From: Willaertia magna
Taxonomy: Eukaryota; Heterolobosea; Eutetramitea; Acrasida; Naegleriidae
Assembly: GCA_902984215.1 (NCBI GenBank)
Contig: CADWAF010004121.1
Span: forward strand, 1-11,804
Length of the DNA: 11,804 bases
Direction of reading: 5' to 3'
The position numbers and the translations under genes were made by a program. Below, in pieces: positions 7,647-11,804 of this stretch. Positions within the stretch are counted from its first letter, which is position 1. Every line of letters starts with the position of its first letter. Below the pieces are notes generated by a model, which was given only the letters and a program-made list of their open reading frames with translations, was not told where the DNA came from and did not search any database.

Positions 7647-7999
7647 TTTTTGTTTGATTGACAAGTGAAAAGCTGTTTGTTCAACTCTAACGACCTTGAT
7701 TTTTTACAATTTAAAAAAAACAGTTTGTTCAACTAGTTGTTGACCTCAAAACGTGCTAAATTGTAAGTGCGAACAGCAAAAGAAAAACCGTTTTTAATTT
7801 AAAAAACAAAACCTCTTTTATTGAGCTTTACACCAAAAAACAATGTCCAATCAACTACCACTCCATTTATTCCATTTCTATAAGTGTTTATTTGGTGAAT
7901 GTCCCACTCTTTGCTTAAATGAAACCTTTGTAATAAAAATATTTGCGGCGTTATAAAAACTGAGATCAAGTTTACAACGATGCTTTGAATTAAAAAAAA
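7647..7999. promoter_or_regulatory. Intergenic region between the 7206-7646 gene and ETF-QO
   Basis: These 353 bases must carry the promoters of two divergent genes. The 12-mer GTTTGTTCAACT occurs twice (about 7674-7685 and 7723-7734). A plus-strand frame of 37 codons (ATG 7843 to TAA 7954-7956), rich in Cys and Phe, ends 43 bases before the ETF-QO start. A two-codon frame (ATG 7980, TGA 7986-7988) lies 11 bases before it. On the minus strand AATAAAAGAGGT lies at 7811-7822. No RNA gene or recognisable protein gene was seen. Confidence 0.4.
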
Positions 8000-9895
8000 A
8001 TGAAAAAACTTTCAGCCAACACTGCTGTCAAAGGCTTACTTGCAAAACACGCCAATAAGTCATCATTAAAGGCTTGTTGTCCAAAAGTCATCTATAACCA
8101 ACAACAATCATTAAAAACTAACAATAATAATTGTTCAAAGAGATGGATTCATCAACAATTAATAAATAATCAACAACATAATCAAAAACGTAATTTTACT
8201 TCAAATATAAAACTATTAGAAGAAACTGCCGAAGAAGAACCAATAGAAAGAGAAGTTATGGAATATGATGTAGTAATTATTGGAGCAGGTCCAGCAGGTT
8301 TATCCAGTGCAATTAGACTTAAACAATTAGCTTTGGAAAGTGGTAAAGACATTTCCGTTTGCGTTTTAGAAAAAGGACAAGAAGTAGGATCCCATTTACT
8401 TTCTGGAGCATGTTTAGAATTACGTTCATTAAAAGAATTATTTCCAAATTATCAAGAACTTGATGTTCCTTTATATACTGAAGCAACAACTGATAGAATG
8501 CTTTTCTTAACTGAAACATCTAGTATTCCTTTACCTACACTTCCTGAAATGCATAATAGAGGAAATTATATTATAAGTATTGGTCAATTTGGTAAATGGT
8601 TAGCTAAAGAGGCTGAAGCATTAGGAGTTGATATCTTTTCAGGCTTTGCAGCTGATAAAATTGTTTATAATGAGACTGGAGATAAAGTATTAGGTATTAT
8701 AACAAAGGATGTTGGTATTGGTAAGGATGGTAAGAGAAAAGATAATTTTGAACCTGGTATTCAATTAATTGGTAGACAAACTATATTTGCAGAAGGTAGT
8801 AGAGGATCTTTATCTAAAACTTTATATGCAAATGATAAATTTAAATTAAGAGAAGGAGTACCAGATCAAACTTATGCATTAGGTGTTAAAGAAGTTTGGG
8901 AATTACCAGATAATGATCCTAACTTTGAAAAGGGTTTAATTATGCATACCATTGGTTGGCCATTAGATCATCAAACCTATGGTGGTACATTTATGTATCA
9001 TTATCAAGCAAATGGTACAAATAGAATTTCAGTTGGTTTAGTTTCTGCTTTAGATTATAAGAACCCAACAATGAGTCCATATAATGAATTCCAAAGATAT
9101 AAACTTCATCCAAAGATGAAAAAGTACTTTGAGAATGGTAAATGTATTGCTTATGGTGCAAGAACATTAGTTGAAGGAGGATATCAATGTTTACCAAAGT
9201 TATCTTTCCCTGGTGGTATCCTTATAGGAGATACTGCTGGTTTCTTAAACGTTCCAAAGATTAAAGGTATCCACACTGCAATGAAATCTGGAATGTTAGG
9301 TGCAGAAGCTGTTTTTGAAGCTTTAAATAAGGATGATGAAGAAGCAAAAACCTATACAGAACGTTTTAAGAGTAGTTGGTTACATTCCGAACTTTATAGA
9401 GAAAGAAATATTAGAGCATACTTTAAATATGGTTTAATTCCAGGTATTGTATTATCAGGTCTTGATAGTATGATTTTAAGAGGTAAAACCCCTTGGACAG
9501 TTAAACTAGATCATTCCGATCATAAGGAAACATTACCTATTAATCAAGTGAAGAAGATTGAATATCCAAAACCTGATGGTAAAATAACTTTTGATATATT
9601 AACTAATTTATCTAGATCTGGTACTAATCATAATCATGATCAACCATCACATTTAAGATTAATTGATCCAACTATTCCTGTTAAAGTTAATTTAAATGTT
9701 TATGGTGGACCAGAACAATACTTTTGTCCTGCTCGTGTTTATGAATATCTTCAGGATGAACAAGGAAAATATAGACTTCAAATTAATGCTCAAAATTGTT
9801 TACATTGTAAAGCATGTGACATTAAGGATCCAACACAAAATATTAACTGGACTGTTCCAGAAGGTTCAGGTGGTCCATCTTATTTAATTATGTAA
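8000..9895 (+). CDS. ETFDH: Electron transfer flavoprotein:ubiquinone oxidoreductase (ETF-QO), mitochondrial
   Basis: The 631-residue protein passes electrons from reduced ETF, loaded by acyl-CoA and other matrix dehydrogenases, to ubiquinone at the inner mitochondrial membrane. Residues 1-70 are basic, rich in Asn/Gln/Ser/Lys and poor in acidic residues, fitting a matrix-targeting presequence. The FAD dinucleotide fold follows: VVIIGAGPAGLSSA (91-104) with E124 at the end of the second strand. AEGSRGSLSK (264-273) and GDTAGFLNVPKIKGIHTAMKSG (410-431) are further FAD-contacting family signatures. The C-terminal ferredoxin-like part carries C576 (YFCPARVYEY) and the C600-x2-C603-x2-C606 cluster (NCLHCKACDIKDP), the four expected [4Fe-4S] ligands. 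It ends GSGGPSYLIM, close to the usual family tail. Length is normal once the long presequence is allowed for. There are no introns and no missing key residues. Two upstream frames in the leader (7843 and 7980) could lower translation if transcribed. Confidence 0.98.
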   Translation: MKKLSANTAVKGLLAKHANKSSLKACCPKVIYNQQQSLKTNNNNCSKRWIHQQLINNQQHNQKRNFTSNIKLLEETAEEEPIEREVMEYDVVIIGAGPAGLSSAIRLKQLALESGKDISVCVLEKGQEVGSHLLSGACLELRSLKELFPNYQELDVPLYTEATTDRMLFLTETSSIPLPTLPEMHNRGNYIISIGQFGKWLAKEAEALGVDIFSGFAADKIVYNETGDKVLGIITKDVGIGKDGKRKDNFEPGIQLIGRQTIFAEGSRGSLSKTLYANDKFKLREGVPDQTYALGVKEVWELPDNDPNFEKGLIMHTIGWPLDHQTYGGTFMYHYQANGTNRISVGLVSALDYKNPTMSPYNEFQRYKLHPKMKKYFENGKCIAYGARTLVEGGYQCLPKLSFPGGILIGDTAGFLNVPKIKGIHTAMKSGMLGAEAVFEALNKDDEEAKTYTERFKSSWLHSELYRERNIRAYFKYGLIPGIVLSGLDSMILRGKTPWTVKLDHSDHKETLPINQVKKIEYPKPDGKITFDILTNLSRSGTNHNHDQPSHLRLIDPTIPVKVNLNVYGGPEQYFCPARVYEYLQDEQGKYRLQINAQNCLHCKACDIKDPTQNINWTVPEGSGGPSYLIM

Positions 9896-9952
9896 AGAAA
9901 TTATTATTTAACACAGTCACATATATATTTTTAATTGCACTACTGGATTGGA

Positions 9953-9980
9953 AATAAACATTGTAAATAAAAAAGAGGTT
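9953..9980 (+). other. Probable poly(A) signal region of ETF-QO
   Basis: Two AATAAA hexamers lie 58 and 71 bases after the ETF-QO stop (9953-9958 and 9966-9971). The second extends to AATAAAAAAGAGGTT (9966-9980). The same string, with a shorter A run, is found on the minus strand at 5968-5980 and 7811-7822. The placement fits a 3'-end processing signal, though AATAAA is common by chance in DNA this AT-rich. Confidence 0.4.
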
Positions 9981-10015
9981 ATTTTTTGTTTTATTTATTT
10001 AAAATTACATTATAT

Positions 10016-10126
10016 TCACTTCTTATTGTTAGTAGTTAGTGATTTAAAGTATTTATTAGATAGTTTTTTATTTTGTTGTTGTTCCCTTAATAAATTACCA
10101 AATTGATTTTAAATGAATTCAAACAT
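10016..10126 (-). pseudogene. Candidate 36-codon gene with one in-frame stop
   Basis: On the minus strand ATG at 10126, preceded by AATTAAACA, opens MFEFI. It meets TAA at 10109-10111, then continues in the same frame for 30 codons (NQFGNLLREQQQ, KKLSNKYFKSLTTNN) to TGA at 10016-10018. Only one codon separates this from a continuous 36-residue frame. The composition is Lys/Asn/Gln-rich, which AT-rich DNA gives easily, so chance is a real alternative. No family was recognised. It sits between the end of ETF-QO and the tRNA gene. Confidence 0.22.
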
Positions 10127-10197
10127 TGTTTAATTATTTTTTAAGTATTATTAATTAATAGATGTAAAATGTAGTCAAAAAACAGTTAATATTAAGG

Positions 10198-10204
10198 AAA
10201 AAAA
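10198..10204 (-). terminator. RNA polymerase III oligo-T terminator of the tRNA gene
   Basis: Seven consecutive T residues on the minus strand begin five bases after the last tRNA base. This is the normal position and sequence for a Pol III terminator. Confidence 0.85.
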
Positions 10205-10219
10205 GAACTACCTCCAGTG

Positions 10220-10230
10220 GGGCTCGAACC
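10220..10230 (-). promoter_or_regulatory. Pol III B box
   Basis: GGTTCGAGCCC, tRNA positions 52-62, matches the B-box consensus GGTTCGANNCC. Confidence 0.85.
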
Positions 10231-10262
10231 CAAGACCTCGGGATTAGAAGTCCCGCGCTCTT

Positions 10263-10274
10263 CCAACTGAGCTA
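10263..10274 (-). promoter_or_regulatory. Pol III A box
   Basis: TAGCTCAGTTGG, tRNA positions 8-19, matches the A-box consensus TRGYNNARNNGG exactly. Confidence 0.85.
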
Positions 10275-10281
10275 TGAAGGC

Positions 10282-10569
10282 TTCATATGTAATAAAATTA
10301 GGTAAGCTTTTGTAGTTGTTAAGGTATATGGAAATATTTTGAATAAAAACTGGTTATTATTAGCGGAGATTGATAAAAAGAATTTTACAGAACGTTTATT
10401 AACATTTTGTAAAAAACTATCTTAAAAATTCTATTTTCCTGCCTTAAATAAAAAAAGAATAAACTTTATAAAAAACATAGTGACAAATTCTACCCTGTAT
10501 GGAAAAAAACCAGTCGTTATGTGGTTTACTATATGTAACAATATTTTATTTGTTGCATAACATTTCTCA
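10282..10569. other. Intergenic region between tRNA-Arg and the F-box gene
   Basis: These 288 bases hold the tRNA 5' flank and the 3' end of the F-box gene. A plus-strand frame of 39 codons without an ATG (10306-10425) reads VYGNILNKNWLLLAEIDKK and ends at TAA. On the minus strand AATAAA occurs about 30 bases after the F-box stop and may be its poly(A) signal. No other gene was seen. Confidence 0.4.
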
Positions 10570-11703
10570 TTAATCAGAAGTGGAGGCAGTTGCAACAATG
10601 AATGTATTTGTTGTAGGATTATAAGTTGTAATGCCATAAACACCCCACCAATCTAATCCAGCATCCCAATATTGTGACCAACAAGTTGTTTCAGTGACAC
10701 AATTCTTCCAATCAATTGAATAACATTTGTCACCTGAATATAATTCACTTCTCATTTCACTGACTTCATCTGTTACATTAGCTCTTATACCATATGGTGG
10801 ATTAGAAGCTTGAACGAAAATGTCAACACTTCCATTTGAATATTGATCATTTATTAAATTGTAATCCAATTCAAAATAATCATTCCAAAATACAGGTCTA
10901 ATATTTTCATCCTTCTTCTCTTTAATTAAATCATTAAAATCATTTGTCATGTGTAATAATAATTGTCCAGCATTTAAGGTTTTCTCTTTAACTAAAGGTG
11001 GATATGTCTTTTTATCTTTTGAGTAAAATAATGAAATTGGTCTTGGTTGTGAATCAAATGAAATGTTAAAAGAAGTAAATAATTCATCATTATTTTCATT
11101 TCTGTTTCTAAAAACATAATAATTGTGATTGACAGATAAAATTAATAAATATTTAAAAACTTTAATTTTAAAATCTTCTTTTAAATTATTAAATTGTTGA
11201 TAAATTAAATCAAATAAAAAACATGGTTTCCATAAAAGAATGTCAACAACTCCACCTGCATTGGAATATCTTTCAAAAGCTTCAGAATTATACTTTTGTT
11301 TTGTGAATGGCTTAATAAAAAATTCTTTTAAAATATCTTTAAAAGAAGTGAAATTATCTTGTTTTTGAACCATTTGTAAAAATTCATCTTCTTTCATTGT
11401 TTTTTCTTGTAAAAATGTTGAAAATAAGTGAAAAACAATGGAACCAAAAACACATCTATCACCTTGTTGACCTGATAACATTTTATAATAAAAATGATTT
11501 GTTAAATTTAAATTATAAATTGTGTTTAAATCAAGAAAAGAAAAAATGTGTAAAGCAACATCTTGTTGTGAAAAAAGTATTTCAGGAATCTTTTGAAACA
11601 TTTTTTTTAACAAAAGTTTTTTCTGTGCGAAGGATATTTGCTTTAAATACACAAGAATTAAAAAGTAATTTAGGATAAATAAAGCAATTATTTTTTCTTC
11701 CAT
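10570..11703 (-). CDS. F-box-like protein with a Trp-rich C-terminal domain
   Basis: From the first ATG (11703) the protein has 377 residues; an ATG at 11601 gives 343. The segment after the second Met, KIPEILFSQQDVALHIFSFLDLNTIYNLNLTNHFYYKML, has the Pro, Leu, Ile and phi-phi-Leu spacing of an F-box. It would bind Skp1 in an SCF ubiquitin ligase. The rest is Phe/Leu/Asn-rich without clear repeats. The last 55 residues are distinct, with two Cys close together (KNCVTETTC) and a WSQYWDAGLDWWGVYGITTYNP segment, and may be the substrate-binding part. Between the two candidate starts lies a hydrophobic stretch (IIALFILNYFLILVYL). It would be a membrane anchor if translated, unusual for an F-box protein. 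The 11601 ATG has an A8 run before it, like other starts here, so it may be the true one. The gene is likely real; F-box identity is moderate. Confidence 0.65.
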   Translation of the reverse strand: MEEKIIALFILNYFLILVYLKQISFAQKKLLLKKMFQKIPEILFSQQDVALHIFSFLDLNTIYNLNLTNHFYYKMLSGQQGDRCVFGSIVFHLFSTFLQEKTMKEDEFLQMVQKQDNFTSFKDILKEFFIKPFTKQKYNSEAFERYSNAGGVVDILLWKPCFLFDLIYQQFNNLKEDFKIKVFKYLLILSVNHNYYVFRNRNENNDELFTSFNISFDSQPRPISLFYSKDKKTYPPLVKEKTLNAGQLLLHMTNDFNDLIKEKKDENIRPVFWNDYFELDYNLINDQYSNGSVDIFVQASNPPYGIRANVTDEVSEMRSELYSGDKCYSIDWKNCVTETTCWSQYWDAGLDWWGVYGITTYNPTTNTFIVATASTSD

Positions 11704-11804
11704 CACTTTTAATATTTTAAATTTCACAGCCTTAATACCTTGTTACTACTGTCACACTCATTAATTTCTAAGATTTATTTTATTAATAATTACTGGTAAA
11801 CTTT

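Larger units (their letters stand above)
10209..10281 (-). tRNA. tRNA-Arg (anticodon UCU)
   Basis: The minus strand folds as a 73-nt cloverleaf. The acceptor stem is GCCTTCA with TGGAGGT, giving a G1-U72 wobble pair, and the discriminator is A. The D arm is GCTC/GAGC, the anticodon stem CGGGA/TCCCG, and the loop CTTCTAA with UCU at 34-36, which reads AGA. The variable loop is AGGTC. The T arm is TTGGG/CCCAC around TTCGAGC, with the outermost pair T49-C65 mismatched. There is no intron. CCA is not encoded (GTT follows), as in eukaryotic nuclear genes. AGA is a frequent Arg codon in the genes of this window. Confidence 0.96.

Noticed and set aside
8319..9887. Minus- and plus-strand frames inside ETF-QO (8319-8519, 8991-9197, 9696-9887)
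   Set aside because: All overlap the well-supported ETF-QO frame and show no domain.
10431..10643. 70-codon minus-strand frame overlapping the F-box 3' end
   Set aside because: It overlaps the F-box coding end in another frame, with low-complexity Leu/Phe content.
11397..11678. 93-codon plus-strand frame
   Set aside because: It is antisense to the F-box gene and reads as a Lys/Phe-rich shadow.
11739..11763. Possible first exon of the F-box gene, a minus-strand ATG near 11761 followed by an AAG/GTATTA donor
   Set aside because: No acceptor upstream of the F-box segment restores the frame; the AG sites tested lead to a stop.
1..11804. CRISPR arrays, transposons, insertion sequences, long terminal repeats or phage genes
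   Set aside because: No regularly spaced repeats, transposase-like proteins or terminal repeats were seen. The T4-like ligase is a family relationship shared by eukaryotes, not evidence of a prophage.

Overview
The window looks like nuclear DNA from an AT-rich, gene-dense unicellular eukaryote. The reasons are: very short introns (44 and 52 nt) with GTATGT donors and TACTAAC-like branch points inside a Sen1-type helicase gene; A-rich contexts before start codons; a mitochondrial-type ETF:ubiquinone oxidoreductase with a presequence; a tRNA gene with internal A and B boxes, an oligo-T terminator and no encoded CCA; and no bacterial operons or Shine-Dalgarno sites. The gene mix (F-box protein with a Trp-rich tail, T4 Rnl1-type RNA ligase, Sen1-like helicase) would fit a heterolobosean amoeboflagellate of the Naegleria/Willaertia kind. 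That assignment is inference from style, not proof. TAA, TAG and TGA all end genes here, so the standard genetic code is assumed.

Layout, left to right. At 108-3857 (minus) is a three-exon Sen1/senataxin-like SF1B helicase of 1217 residues. Its introns interrupt the Walker A codons and motif VI. It shares a 222-bp divergent promoter with a plus-strand T4 Rnl1-type RNA ligase (4080-5855), so two RNA-metabolism genes are paired head to head. Next comes a region of small genes in alternating orientation (about 6000-7650). It holds two unannotated paralogous basic mini-proteins on the plus strand (58 aa at 6363-6539; 54 aa at 6946-7110) with a shared 33-residue C-terminus. Between and beside them are weaker minus-strand small-gene candidates: a frame-disrupted one at 6018-6230 and a possibly spliced one at 6534-6792. 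A 146-aa minus-strand protein, possibly NTF2-like, ends the region (7206-7646).

From 8000 to 9895 lies a complete intronless ETF-QO (ETFDH) gene. It is followed by poly(A)-signal-like sequences, a tiny minus-strand reading frame with one in-frame stop (10016-10126), a tRNA-Arg(UCU) gene (10209-10281, minus), an open frame without a start (10306-10425), and an F-box-like protein gene on the minus strand (10570-11703 or 11601).

The genes do not form one pathway. The helicase/ligase pair could be co-regulated RNA-processing factors, ETF-QO is mitochondrial electron-transfer housekeeping, and the F-box protein would be a ubiquitin-ligase adaptor. The least described part is the small-gene region with its paralogous pair. 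No CRISPR array, insertion sequence, transposon or phage-like segment was seen.
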